A DNA stretch of 64,000 bases, from contig JBBELK010000109.1 of NCBI GenBank assembly GCA_037783545.1, forward strand, positions 248,001 to 312,000, in the 5' to 3' direction. Shown here in pieces: positions 24,801 through 31,473 of this stretch; the first letter of the stretch is position 1; the number at the start of each line of letters is the position of its first letter. The position numbers and the translations under genes are program-made. This stretch comes from Henricia sp. BOLD:AAB3569. Its lineage: Eukaryota > Echinodermata > Asteroidea > Spinulosida > Echinasteridae. The notes beneath the pieces were generated by a model. That model worked only from the letters and a program-made list of their open reading frames with translations. It searched no databases and was not told the DNA's origin.

Positions 24801-27698
24801 CCGGATTATCTTGGTCTGAAAACCAGACTTACATGCGCGAGGCTAAACCACAGCCTTGTTCTTTCTGTACATGACGTGTTGTGTTTCTTTATATCTGCAT
24901 TGGAAACCTGACGCAATTACTTATATATCTTACATAACATCCAATCAGAGCTCACTATTTTGACCAGTTTGCAAGCATAAACGTTTGTACGTCGTACATA
25001 TGTGTAGTGTACATTATGTACATGTACATCTCTCCATGTCTATGATGCAATATGGCGACATCATCACATAGTGTTACAACTGAGGAAATCGACAGTAGTT
25101 TGAATTATGCAGCCGACAAATTGCAAATTGATGACTTTCACGAAGACAAGAAGATAGCCCTCACATATTTTCTGTAAAGGTATGACGTGTTTGTGAACTT
25201 ACTGGTACCAACTTGGTATACGTATGGAAAATCTATTTTTCAAACAGCACCGTATTGTTCTGTCAAAACAACTGTTAACCAATGGGCTTTTACGTCTCGG
25301 TGCTCTCTTTGAAAAATTACCATAAAGAGTCCATAAAACACGTCGTGTACCAAGAACAAGGCTGTGATTTAGCCTCGAGCGTGTAAGTCTGGTTTTCAGA
25401 CCAAGATATTCCGGTAACCAGCCTAGTCGCTGGCTACAGTTTACCGCGAGAGCCACCGTGCTGGGATTTAGCTCTAGTAGTCGTACGGGACTAGATTTTG
25501 CCAGCTCACGCCAAGACTTGGACAAGGCTAGGGTATACAGTGTACTTCTCTTTTTCGTTTTTCTGGAAATGGGGCGACATTTGTAAACATGAATTGTCCG
25601 GGCCCAAACTGTGAAAGTGAGAACCCGCATCAAGCAGGAAATATGCGTGTATTCAAAATTAATATAAAAAATGCTTTGCACAGAATGTTTTTGCTTTATT
25701 TTGCAAAAATGGGTCATTATGCTACTGTTTTTAAGAACACAATTTGGCGTACAAATTTCGCTGAAGGGCAATTCCGGAAATTTAAATTTACACTTCAGAG
25801 ACTTTGAGGGCTTGTAATGCTTTACATATTCAAGTTGTTTGATTTTAAACACATGTTCTAAAAGCATCATTTATGGAAGTGTAATTCGTGAAAAACTGAT
25901 TGTAATGCCATTCTCAATATGCGTGTTACATCCAAAAATATCTCGGTTTCGGATGTACTCATTGAGTACGCCCGAAACTGAGGGTTTTGGGGACCCTACA
26001 CACTTACCGAGTATGGCATTTCAATCACTTTTTCAGGAATTACACTTCCATCAATGATGCTTGAAGAACATGTGTTTAAAATCAAACAACTTGAATACGT
26101 GAAGCATTACAAGCCCTCAAAGTCTCTGAAGTGTAAATTTGAATTTTCAAAATTGCCCTGAAGCTATTTTACAAAGGAAAGAAATTCTGTGCTAATCAAA
26201 TTCTTGTTCTAAACAGCGCCATGAAATTGGCCCCAGATCATTGACCATCTTTTTTTTATTGGTGCATCTCAATTATTACAGGAATGACAGCTCTAAAGTT
26301 CACTCAACAGCCAGTAAACTAGCAGCCATGGCCAAGGCTCTGGAACTTCCTCGAGATCAACTGATTCAGACGCACCCTTACACCAAATTGGGACAGGACA
26401 GTCCCTCGGAGAGCATCAGCAGCAGCAGTAACAGTAGTGTCAGGAGTAAGGACGAAAATTGTACCTCAGCTGCAGATTGTAAAAAAGATAGCCGTAATGA
26501 AAAAATTCGTTCAGTGCCTGCACCTCAAAGTACAGGTAGATACTCATCCAATGTGGGTCGTAGTTTAGACTCTAGCTCTGTACCCAACAGTCCGAGAAAT
26601 AGCCAGAATAGTCTTCAATCTGAAAACAGCAGCACAAACGAATGTAAAACTCGCAAATCACCTAAAGAATCAACTGAACAGCGTTCTTGGGATGGGATTG
26701 AAGCTGGAATTGGTCTTGATAAGTTACCGATTCAGCCGAGAGAGTTCAATCCTAAACCTGAACGGCTGCCGTCGAACAGTCAAGAAAAATCAGAAATTAG
26801 TTCGTCAGAAAGGGTACTGTCAACATCAGCGAGGAATGTAAAGAAACGGTTCATTGAAAACTCACACATATCAACGAGCAGTCCAGTGAAAGGAATTTTG
26901 GAGAAGCACTCGAAAGGGGAGCCTTTGTACAAAGCAAGTTTGAAATCTAGGGAAGGTTCAACTAAGTACTCAAGTTTTTCAAGTGATGATGGAGAATTAA
27001 GAGATCCAGTTGGGAGTAACTCTATCAGGTCTTCAAAGAGTAGGCTAAGAAATGATGTATCAAGAGAAAGCTCCCCAGATACTATGGATGGGTGTTCGTC
27101 ACAATGGAAGCAAATGGAAAATCGTAGTAACACCGATAATACGATGCAGATAAGCTCCGCTAGGCGACCAATCACAGATGGAAAGAGAGTTGGGGATTCG
27201 AGGAAAGGTCCCTTCAGAGTTCCCCAACTGACTGAGAAAACGGCTGCAATGTTAGCTTCAATTCCGCTAACTGCTTCCCAATCTATGCCACACATCACAA
27301 GACAAGCACAAATTCCATCTCCGGGACCCAAGCCGACAGATATATCAACAGCTTCCCTTGATACAGTGTACAACGACCTCCCAGCGAGTCTGGGCACCAT
27401 ACCGGACTACCAAACTCTCGACCACCATTCTGACTTGGCCCAACATAAAGTTGTCCGGTTTGAGGAAACTACTAGAGCAGTTCTGGCCAAAAGATCAAAA
27501 ACTGATCAATTTGAATATTTTTCAGCGAAGCCTAATGCTAAAAACACAAGGCCAAATAAAGTAGTGTCATCGTTGCCATCGAAGATGGATTTGGGAATAA
27601 AGGGACCAAGTCTAAAACTGCGTGAAAAATCAATGGATAATCCCCGTCATGACAGTGGGTTTTTAAGTCCTCGAACTGAATTACAAATTCTCACTTAA
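307..27698 (+). CDS. CEP152: CEP152/Asterless orthologue, C-terminal half (ten exons, 5' part outside window)
   Basis: Joining exons 307-513, 2917-3041, 6061-6279, 7501-7617, 8984-9139, 11363-11641, 13491-13637, 20809-20896, 23589-23745 and 26282-27698 gives 2912 bases. After two bases that finish a codon begun upstream, this is exactly 969 codons plus a TAA stop. Every junction has GT-AG signals and agreeing phase. The protein is charged coiled coil for the first eight exons. Then comes a block with KKLRRYYLQCLQQFLKDD followed by an S-K-L-A-A-M-A-K motif, which I recognise as the conserved C-terminal region of vertebrate CEP152. The tail is Ser/Asn-rich. Known role of the family: CEP152 sits around the centriole, binds CEP63/CEP192 and recruits PLK4 to start centriole duplication. 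The PLK4-binding N terminus would lie left of the window. The orthology is strong; the start and N-terminal exons cannot be judged here. Confidence 0.9.
1115..1539 (+). repeat. Tandem segmental duplication, copy 2 (exon a truncated)
   Basis: A near-identical copy of 174-880 that lacks the equivalent of 393-689. It therefore keeps the acceptor and first 86 bases of exon a (1248-1333) but has lost the rest of the exon and its donor. The break lies inside a codon for Ala. Confidence 0.85.
1248..1333 (+). pseudogene. Truncated duplicate of CEP152 exon a
   Basis: The same acceptor and reading frame as exon a, then an abrupt switch to repeat sequence (TTTTACCGAAC) at 1334. No donor of good quality follows nearby, so it is unlikely to be spliced in, though it stays open in frame for some distance. 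Confidence 0.75.
1540..2916 (+). other. CEP152 intron, no gene seen
   Basis: Holds short open frames on both strands without codon bias, an AT-rich stretch at 2160-2190 and diverged CCGAACCCGAAC-type repeats near 2225-2330. Nothing coding is supported. Confidence 0.4.
2917..3041 (+). CDS. CEP152: CEP152 exon b (coiled coil)
   Basis: Acceptor TGTAAG ends at 2916 and the donor is GTATTA at 3042. The carried-over G plus AT makes Asp, then P-D-K-R-L-E-E-A-I-S. The exon ends in phase 0 at Glu. Short Trp-containing coiled-coil segment. The phase agrees with both neighbours. Confidence 0.82.
3157..3680 (+). repeat. Two-copy tandem repeat, GGGCGAC family
   Basis: The block starting TTAGGGCGACAATTTGGTG at 3172 recurs at 3432, a period of about 260. 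Both copies end with CCGAAATTTCGGTGGTCG. A more diverged relative is seen at 56160-56450. Confidence 0.75.
3943..4527. mobile_element. Mariner-like MITE
   Basis: Inverted ends ACTGAAACGCAAAAGAAAC (from 3946) and GTTTCTTTTGAGTTTCAGT (to about 4522), each flanked by TA. This agrees with a Tc1/mariner-type non-autonomous element. A related end pair is near 53531 and 53765. Confidence 0.6.
4956..5947. mobile_element. Foldback element FB-A copy 1, split by a nested insertion
   Basis: Inverted ends GGGCAATTCCGGAAATTCAA and its complement (to 5947), flanked by AAAA on both sides (4952-4955, 5948-5951). The same family occurs intact at 25766-26158. The left arm is split by the insertion 5025-5618. 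Confidence 0.8.
5025..5618. mobile_element. Nested insertion with 9-bp target duplication
   Basis: GTATACAAG at 5016-5024 is repeated at 5619-5627, and the insert begins CATCCT and ends AGGATG. Removing it restores the left arm of the surrounding foldback element. An 8 or 9-bp duplication with short inverted ends would fit a hAT-like or similar cut-and-paste element. No transposase is visible. Confidence 0.7.
6061..6279 (+). CDS. CEP152: CEP152 exon c (coiled coil)
   Basis: Acceptor CTTTCATCAG ends at 6060 and the donor is GTATGT at 6280. The exon is 73 complete codons, phase 0 on both sides, and almost entirely Lys/Glu/Asp/Gln/Ala. That composition and the regular hydrophobic spacing mark a long coiled coil. 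No catalytic motif is expected. Confidence 0.87.
6332..6580 (+). repeat. Dispersed repeat family R1, diverged copy
   Basis: Shares the signature AGTGTTGATAGCAATG, ACACCACATGA, a purine/thymine-rich hairpin and TTACCATTCACT with seven other copies in the window. Lies just after CEP152 exon c. Confidence 0.6.
7010..7250 (+). repeat. Dispersed repeat R2, copy 1
   Basis: Matches 21250-21490: both read GACGTTTAACC, AACCAGTTTTGCC, TTTTCAGAGGG, ACTTCATGAAATTTA, then a stretch of Gs. Identity of the family is unknown. Confidence 0.65.
7410..7475 (+). repeat. tRNA-derived SINE head
   Basis: An A box (TAGCTCAGCTGGTAGAGCA at 7420) and a B box (GGTTCAAATCC at 7459-7469) lie at tRNA spacing. The flanks do not form a convincing acceptor stem. 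It looks like a SINE promoter rather than a working tRNA gene. Confidence 0.65.
7501..7617 (+). CDS. CEP152: CEP152 exon d (coiled coil)
   Basis: Acceptor CACTATTCAG ends at 7500 and the donor is GTACAT at 7618. It has 39 codons in phase 0: V-K-S-L-E-K-E-S at the start and R-A-Q-E-E-W-C-K at the end. A tRNA-derived SINE ends only about 25 bases upstream of the acceptor. Confidence 0.84.
7866..8436. mobile_element. MITE with AGGGCCCCTGAAATG ends
   Basis: Inverted ends AAAGGGCCCCTGAAATG (7867) and CATTTCAGGGGCCTT (to 8433), with TTAA on each side. Its interior is shared, in inverted orientation, with 58822-59308. Confidence 0.7.
8984..9139 (+). CDS. CEP152: CEP152 exon e (coiled coil)
   Basis: The pyrimidine-rich acceptor TTTGTTTTCAG ends at 8983 and the donor is GTGAGG at 9140. 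It has 52 codons in phase 0, Glu/Gln/Ala-rich, ending S-A-R-Q-Q-W-A-Q. A coiled coil continuous with the flanking exons. Confidence 0.87.
9303..9435. mobile_element. TTAA-flanked hairpin MITE, copy 1
   Basis: A 133-bp near-palindrome with ends GCACAGGCTCGTC and GACGAGCCTGTGC and the centre GCTCCATGCCTTTGCTATGG. TTAA sits exactly at each border (9299-9302, 9436-9439). Copies at 22440 and 57648. Confidence 0.85.
9440..9735 (+). repeat. Dispersed repeat R3, interrupted by a MITE
   Basis: The region from about 9440 matches 52545-52890 (ATACCTCCCCAAAA, GGTGTAATCACT, GATAAATTAGTTTACAAAAC). It continues after 10491 with CTGGACACGCTCC, which shows that the MITE 9740-10490 jumped into it. Confidence 0.65.
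9736..10491. mobile_element. MITE with GCTGATTTCAC ends
   Basis: Ends GGGGCTGATTTCACAAA and TTTGTGAAATCGGCCCC, with CTGG on both sides as a likely target duplication. The interior has many AAGATCGATC-type short palindromes. Similar ends (CCGATTTCACAAA, TTTCGTGAAATCGG) mark an element at 20579-20733. Confidence 0.7.
10492..11362 (+). other. CEP152 intron, minor duplications
   Basis: ATATTCTGATGAAA is repeated at 10767 and 10889, and the GGAAATTCCTG motif at 10797 and 11189. The sequence is AT-rich near 11110-11155. No gene recognised. Confidence 0.4.
11363..11641 (+). CDS. CEP152: CEP152 exon f (coiled coil, NAGNAG acceptor)
   Basis: It has 93 codons in phase 0 and donor GTAGGG at 11642. The acceptor reads TAGCAG at 11357-11362, a tandem NAGNAG site, so the protein may start here with N-C-D or with an extra Gln. 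The composition is very rich in Glu, Arg, Gln and Lys. It includes a basic patch (R-H-R-K-K-H) inside the coiled coil. Confidence 0.87.
12372..13345. mobile_element. TTAA-flanked DNA element, about 0.97 kb
   Basis: Ends AGCTAGTATCCCCC (12373) and GGGGGATACTAGCT (to 13343), with TTAA at 12368-12371 and 13346-13349. The internal frames show no transposase. It is probably a non-autonomous piggyBac-type element. Confidence 0.7.
13491..13637 (+). CDS. CEP152: CEP152 exon g (coiled coil)
   Basis: Acceptor AACACCCCAG ends at 13490. The donor GTTAGC at 13638 departs from consensus. It has 49 codons in phase 0, with E-A-K-M-A-N-M-Q-R-R in the middle. The following intron is the longest seen (7.2 kb) and hosts the giant foldback element. 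Confidence 0.83.
13638..14974 (+). other. CEP152 intron, no gene seen
   Basis: Short overlapping open frames occur on both strands around 14200-14660, but with no similarity or codon preference that I recognise. The reverse frames are Arg/Thr/His-rich. Confidence 0.35.
15551..15827. mobile_element. PIF/Harbinger-like G-rich MITE, copy 1
   Basis: Ends TGCACCTATCAATTG and TAGGTGCA, with target TAA at 15548-15550 and 15828-15830. The opposite arm of the foldback lacks the insert, which proves it is a separate insertion. The interior is a GGTGGGGATTT-type G-quartet-rich foldback. Copy 2 is at 61339-61602. Confidence 0.85.
16000..16290 (+). pseudogene. Transposase-like helix-turn-helix remnant
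   Basis: Near 16046 one frame reads EAFKSEIVRLKESGLTNKQV then AEVLKNY, which looks like the DNA-binding helix-turn-helix of a transposase. The neighbouring frame continues E-R-S-V-R-R-F-C-Q-H-H about 40 residues later, so a frameshift has broken it. It sits at the loop side of the giant foldback. The family cannot be fixed from so short a piece. Confidence 0.5.
16614..16694 (+). repeat. Poly-C tract
   Basis: About 80 bases of almost pure C with few A. Any proline or glycine frame read here is a by-product of the tract. Confidence 0.95.
17285..17650 (+). repeat. About 52-base minisatellite in right foldback arm
   Basis: Seven imperfect units, each with ACGGTAA(A)GGGTTTG, TTTTTCCTTTTTC and a short AAAGATT spacer. 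The left arm (15000-15210) carries the complementary units in smaller number. Confidence 0.8.
17681..20181 (+). other. CEP152 intron, little recognisable
   Basis: A short foldback with ends CCCTAGACGGTCATT and AATGACCGTCTAGGG lies at 18300-18413. The rest has only short frames. No gene is supported. Confidence 0.4.
20182..20263. mobile_element. Short palindromic MITE
   Basis: Ends CCCTAGACGTTGTTATT and AATAACAACGTCTAGGG. The CCCTAGACG end is shared with the foldback at 18300, so the two may be relatives. Confidence 0.6.
20466..20790. mobile_element. Foldback element FB-B copy 1 with nested MITE
   Basis: The outer arms contain TGTGGTTGGCC and its complement, plus TTTAAAAC(T/C)GGATAGGGGCCTGG, which also appears at 23874. 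A second element with ends CCGATTTCACAAA and TTCGTGAAATCGG sits inside. The right arm ends immediately upstream of the exon h acceptor. Confidence 0.65.
20809..20896 (+). CDS. CEP152: CEP152 exon h (start of conserved C-terminal block)
   Basis: Acceptor TTCTCCAG ends at 20808 and the donor is a consensus GTAAGT at 20897. It has 29 codons plus one base: an acidic stretch (N-D-D-D-I) followed by A-L-Q-E-I-K-A-H-Y-L-R-T-V-K-K-I-K. That second part aligns well with the block preceding the YY-CLQQ motif in vertebrate CEP152 as I know it. A foldback element ends within 20 bases of the acceptor. Confidence 0.88.
21250..21490 (+). repeat. Dispersed repeat R2, copy 2
   Basis: A diverged copy of 7010-7250 with the same order of motifs. 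Confidence 0.65.
22440..22572. mobile_element. TTAA-flanked hairpin MITE, copy 2
   Basis: The best preserved copy: a 133-bp palindrome with ends AGGCACAGGCTCGTC and GACGAGCCTGTGCCT, and TTAA at 22436-22439 and 22573-22576. Contains runs of GCGCGC next to the stem. Confidence 0.88.
22573..23588 (+). other. CEP152 intron, no gene seen
   Basis: Low-complexity stretches such as GACTTGTGACTGGACTTGGG near 22745, then unremarkable AT-rich sequence up to the exon i acceptor. Confidence 0.35.
23589..23745 (+). CDS. CEP152: CEP152 exon i (YYLQCLQQ conserved block)
   Basis: Acceptor ATCTTCAG ends at 23588 and the donor is GTGGGT at 23746. The split codon GTT (Val) is restored by the junction. The exon encodes a basic helix and then KKLRRYYLQCLQQFLKDD, the most conserved stretch in the window. 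This is the main evidence for naming the gene CEP152. A near-perfect palindrome (23835-23997) begins 90 bases after the donor. Confidence 0.92.
23835..23997. mobile_element. Foldback element FB-B copy 2
   Basis: A nearly perfect palindrome: AAAGTGGGTTTGACCAGTC at the left, GACCAGCCAAACCCACTTT at the right, and CAGGCCCCTATCCGGTTTTAA inside the right arm. It shares TTTAAAAC and GATAGGGGCCTGG with 20466-20790. Confidence 0.8.
24670..25540. mobile_element. Foldback element carrying a RecQ-like fragment
   Basis: Arms of about 190 bases (GTAGCCTTGTCCAAGTC at 24684 and its complement to 25533) enclose about 460 bases. Arm identity is lower than in the other foldbacks, so it is older. It lies in the last CEP152 intron. 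Confidence 0.8.
25052..25330 (+). pseudogene. Broken RecQ-like helicase N-terminal fragment
   Basis: ATG at 25052 opens 41 codons ending K-I-A-L-T-Y-F-L and a stop at 25175. One frame over, Y-D-V-F-V-N-L then G-K-S-I-F-Q-T-A-P follows. This order (ALxYF, DVFVxLPTGxGKSxxFQ) is the start of RecQ-type DEAD helicases with the Walker A site, here disrupted by a frameshift and small changes. It was probably picked up by, or belonged to, the surrounding transposon. Not functional as it stands. Confidence 0.6.
25766..26158. mobile_element. Foldback element FB-A copy 2 (intact)
   Basis: A 393-bp palindrome with ends GGGCAATTCCGGAAATTTAA and its complement, and a TGAA target duplication at 25762-25765 and 26159-26162. 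Same family as 4956-5947. It lies about 120 bases upstream of the last CEP152 exon. Confidence 0.88.
26282..27698 (+). CDS. CEP152: CEP152 last exon (serine-rich tail and stop)
   Basis: Acceptor AATTATTACAG ends at 26281. The first base completes Gly, followed by N-D-S-S-K-V-H-S-T-A-S-K-L-A-A-M-A-K, which continues the conserved block. About 440 further residues are Ser/Asn/Pro/Lys-rich and look disordered. They end at S-P-R-T-E-L-Q-I-L-T and TAA at 27696-27698. The single large terminal exon is free of repeats, unlike the introns around it. Confidence 0.9.
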
Positions 27699-28403
27699 AG
27701 GATAAAAACGATAGAGAAATTTAGGTGCGTCTGTTACCAAATTTATAGATTTGAAAGTGCATGTCAAAACTCGAAGCCATTTTCGATATAGAGTGCAGTA
27801 TAGTGAACTGCAACTGCTTACACATCAGTGTTTTTTGTGTAAATTGTTTCTGAAAACATTGTGTTAAATGCAGTATGACGTTAGTCAACTCGCTTGAAAA
27901 GGGAATACTAGTCTAAAGTTATGTTGCAAAACGGCCGAGTCCAAATTAAATAATATATCATCTAAACAAGAATTGTCAAAGCCATTTCTCTCAGTACTGG
28001 ATTCTATTTATTGTTAGCCAATAAAAGGTAACAGAGCCTGTGGAGAAAAGAAGATACACATAATGCTTAAACAAATGTCAAAAAAGTACATGTGCATGTA
28101 AGTTGTTGCCGCCCATCTGTTTTATTGCAGGTCGTAACCAAACTGTTACACTAAATTCTCCTGTGTGTGCCTTGTTGCAAACGGATAAAATAAGACGCTT
28201 TCATTGTGCCTTCCATTTAAAATGTAGTATTCATGTACGTGTATATATATCTGTAAATAGCAAAGTTTATATTTGTAATTTAATATTGATTGTTTATTGA
28301 TGATTTCTATTGATCTGAGTTGAAAATAAAATTATATTCTACAATTAACTTTAATATGAGCGTGAATATGTTATTTTGTACTCGGTTCTCTCTCCATGGG
28401 AAT
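27699..28403 (+). other. CEP152: CEP152 3'UTR with polyadenylation signal
   Basis: AT-rich non-coding sequence directly after the stop codon, with a good AATAAA at 28325-28330. The transcript probably ends within about 30 bases of it. No repeat family is obvious before 28404. The exact cleavage site is inferred. Confidence 0.6.
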
Positions 28404-28662
28404 GCATATGGGCCATTTCACGTTATTTGAAATGTTACCGACTGGACATTTACAGATTTTGTAAGCTTATCCACATTAATACTGGTACAGATACGTGTAG
28501 AAACATTTTATTCTGTTCTTCATAGTTGTCTTACTAAACAGTTTGCTGGGTCAAGAAATCACCCTATAGCTTGCAGGATATGTTTTGATGGTTGTCATCA
28601 GCCTACACTGAGCTTCATTCATTGAAACCCGTCGTGATTCCCGTGAAATGGCTCATATATGC
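28404..28662. mobile_element. Palindromic-ended MITE
   Basis: Ends GCATATGGGCCATTTCACG and CGTGAAATGGCTCATATATGC, inserted just after the CEP152 polyadenylation signal. Confidence 0.65.
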
Positions 28663-29418
28663 TACTGTTGTGTAATGAAGGTGGAATACAATACAATGTT
28701 TGTTTCACAGACATGATTTAGAAAAGTAAAGTACTCTTGCAACATATTACTTGAACAAGTATTCGTTCCTGAGCGTGATCCAAAACTGGTAAACCCTGGA
28801 TCAAAATTTCTTAAATTAATCAGAATAATATAGTAAAGAAATGTCCATATTTTACAATCGTATTACAAAAATTAACAGAATAAATTTGAGTGGGCACACT
28901 GTGCAATCACATTTTAAAGAAATATTTGAAAATTTTATTGATTGTCCGCCCCTCGCGCATACAAACAACCTTTGCATACAACTGTGAAGTCAATTTCAAC
29001 ATGTGATAAACTGGGTGTGTGTACAAGTATTAACATCAGTAGCAGGTAAACATACAGGTTCACTTTAGTTTTCTTTTGTTGTATTGATTAAGGAAAAGCA
29101 TTTGTCTCTTGATTTGAGGGACGGAATTGGATCACGCTCTTCTGTCAAAAGTACAGCAGTGTTAACTAGCAACATTGCCTGCTCTTGAGAGCAATATGGC
29201 CGGGTTGTTAAAAAATTACTGCTTAATAATCGATGATCATTAAAAAAACAAATTGGAAATACTTTGTATAAAAGTGTTTAAAAAAATATATCTAGGCATT
29301 TCATTAAAAAACGTTGGATGGTTATTAACCCAACTCTTTGGTTATGAAATATGCTTTTTGAAGTACATGTATTGCAACATCTTGGCTGTCGTTTAGGCAC
29401 AGTCCAGTGGAGTAGTTA
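28663..29418 (+). other. Intergenic sequence between convergent genes
   Basis: AT-rich, with no recognised gene. The 3' end of the - strand ADAM10 gene should lie somewhere between here and 33365 but was not identified. Confidence 0.35.
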
Positions 29419-29472
29419 ATGGCTGATGACTCGTCTCTCCTGCAGCAGGAAATTAAAAATATATGTACAGAG
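29419..29472 (+). CDS. Possible short coding exon of unknown gene
   Basis: ATG at 29419 is followed by 18 open codons (MADDSSLLQQEIKNICTE) and a perfect donor GAG|GTGAGT at 29473. A second reading is an internal exon starting after CTCCTGCAG at 29445. No partner exon was found downstream and the protein family is not recognised. Reported only because start context, composition and donor agree. Confidence 0.25.
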
Positions 29473-29555
29473 GTGAGTTTTTTTCATTAAATGTTTTCTA
29501 TGCTGTGGCTAGTGTCGTGGCTAATGTCGGACAACATGATGGTATTTATAACTTA

Positions 29556-29932
29556 ACGTAGATGGTACTGACATTGTTAAAGCTCAGTACATCTTTTGTA
29601 GTTACCCAAAATTTCACCTCGCGAGTCGATAACAAAAAATGTTGAAGGAATGGTAACAAACACAGGATTTTTTCCCCTTTGTGGAAGAAATTGCCAACTG
29701 AAGGTGCTTCAGAAAACCTTAAAAATCCATGCAAGGTTTTTATGTTAAATGAATGGTAAAACAAATTTGGCAAACGAGTTTTGTTTTGTTTTCAAAAAGC
29801 ACATTCAGTTGGCAATTTCCCCCACAAAGGTGCCATTTTACACGGGAAAATACCAATGCTATTAACACTTTTAGTCGGGTTTTTCTTGTCAACTCATGAA
29901 GTAAAATGTTGGGTGACTGCAAGTGATGTATT
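29556..29932 (-). repeat. Dispersed repeat family R1, minus-orientation copy
   Basis: Complementary to the R1 signature (GGCAATTT, TTGTCAACTCATGA), about 370 bases. Confidence 0.6.
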
Positions 29933-31139
29933 GGGGCTTTAAAATGACATTACAGGCCAATACAGTATATATGTTTACATGAGCAATGCCCTTTGAACAG
30001 GCTTGACAGCAAATTCAATCAATAATTAAAATATTGGAAAATATTTAAACAAGTTGATCAATAAATGTCATTTAACAAAAAAAAATTCCACACCGAGTGT
30101 CAGGCGGCGAGAATTAATTGCACCCGGAAATGGGGTGTTTAACAATGTGAATATCGATCAATACACACAGATGTTTGGATTAATCCAGTCACTAAACATT
30201 ATCTCCAGAATGTGCGGCTTGTCAAGTGTACTGCTTGATTGTACCGATGCTGTTAAATAAAAAATAATTAACAACTATTTTTGTCACAGCGTAATTTGGG
30301 GGATATATGTAGGATGAAGTGCAAGTACTTTGCCTGATATGAACCGGTAATAATTGTTTACACTAAAATCTTGTTTTCTAAGCGTTTTTGTTAAAGAAGT
30401 ATACTTAAAGGCAGAACAGTGAGATGATTGGTAAACCGTTGCAAATTGTCTTATCTCCCTGTGTGATTGAAGATATGGGTCTTTCCACGCTAATGGGCCT
30501 ATTTGAAAAAGTCAATAATTCCTTGTACTGTTCTCAGGAGATAACTTTCCCCCAAAAAGGTAAGAAAATGCTGCCACTACATCTCTGAAAACCCTGTGCA
30601 AAATTTTTCCACTTACAAATGTGACAGACTCTGGCAAAACCCGACGCTTCTCGGCATTTCGCATACGTGATATGGGCCCACAACCTTAAAAAATTGCCTC
30701 TGGGACCAACTTGAAAATTTGGCAGAATCAACATCGGGATACATTCAAGATTTGTTTTGTTGTTTGCATATGAACTGTCTCAAAATTCCTCATATTATTG
30801 ACAAAAAAATTATTAATCAACTAGTTTGTCAAACTTTAAAGACCAATAGCTCCATTTCACTTTTTCTGATCTGTCATACTTTAATTGGTCATAACTTCGC
30901 CAAAAATTATCAGAATTTCCTCAAACATGTTTTAAAATATACCTTTTTGTATGCACACTAAGCTGATACCAAAACTTAAATTTTGAATTTTCATCACAAG
31001 TGTTGGGTTTTGCTGGAGCCGGTCACAAATGTAACGGTGGACAGACAAAAATGTCACAATTGCAAACGATATAAATAAATGTCATCTTCATGAATTATTT
31101 TCTGGTAAAATTATATCATCTCGGAAAAAAACATTTTAT

Positions 31140-31473
31140 TGGATAGTTGAACTGTTTAAAGCTCTAATACATCATTTGCAGTGACCAGAAATTTTACTGC
31201 ATGAGTTGACAAGAAAAACTTGAGTAAAAATGGTAACAAAACACCACATGATTTTTTTCTCCATGTAAATTGGTACCTTTGTAGAGAAAATTGGCAACTG
31301 TTGTGCTTTTAAAAAAATTGTCTGCTGGCAATTTTTTTAAGGTTTTCTGAAGTATTACTGCATCTATGTGGCTAAAATTTCTACAAGGCAGTTTATCAAC
31401 ATTATACTGATTACTCTTTTGTTATGTAAAGTTGTTGTTCCTGTTTGTAAAAGTTTCCCATTCATCTTTAATA
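31140..31473 (+). repeat. Dispersed repeat family R1
   Basis: Carries ACACCACATGATTTTTTTC, GGTACCTTTGTAG and TTTTCTGAAGTATTACTGC as in the other copies. Confidence 0.65.

Noticed and set aside
26780..27400. Long - strand open frame of 206 codons
   Set aside because: It is the shadow of the CEP152 last exon on the opposite strand.
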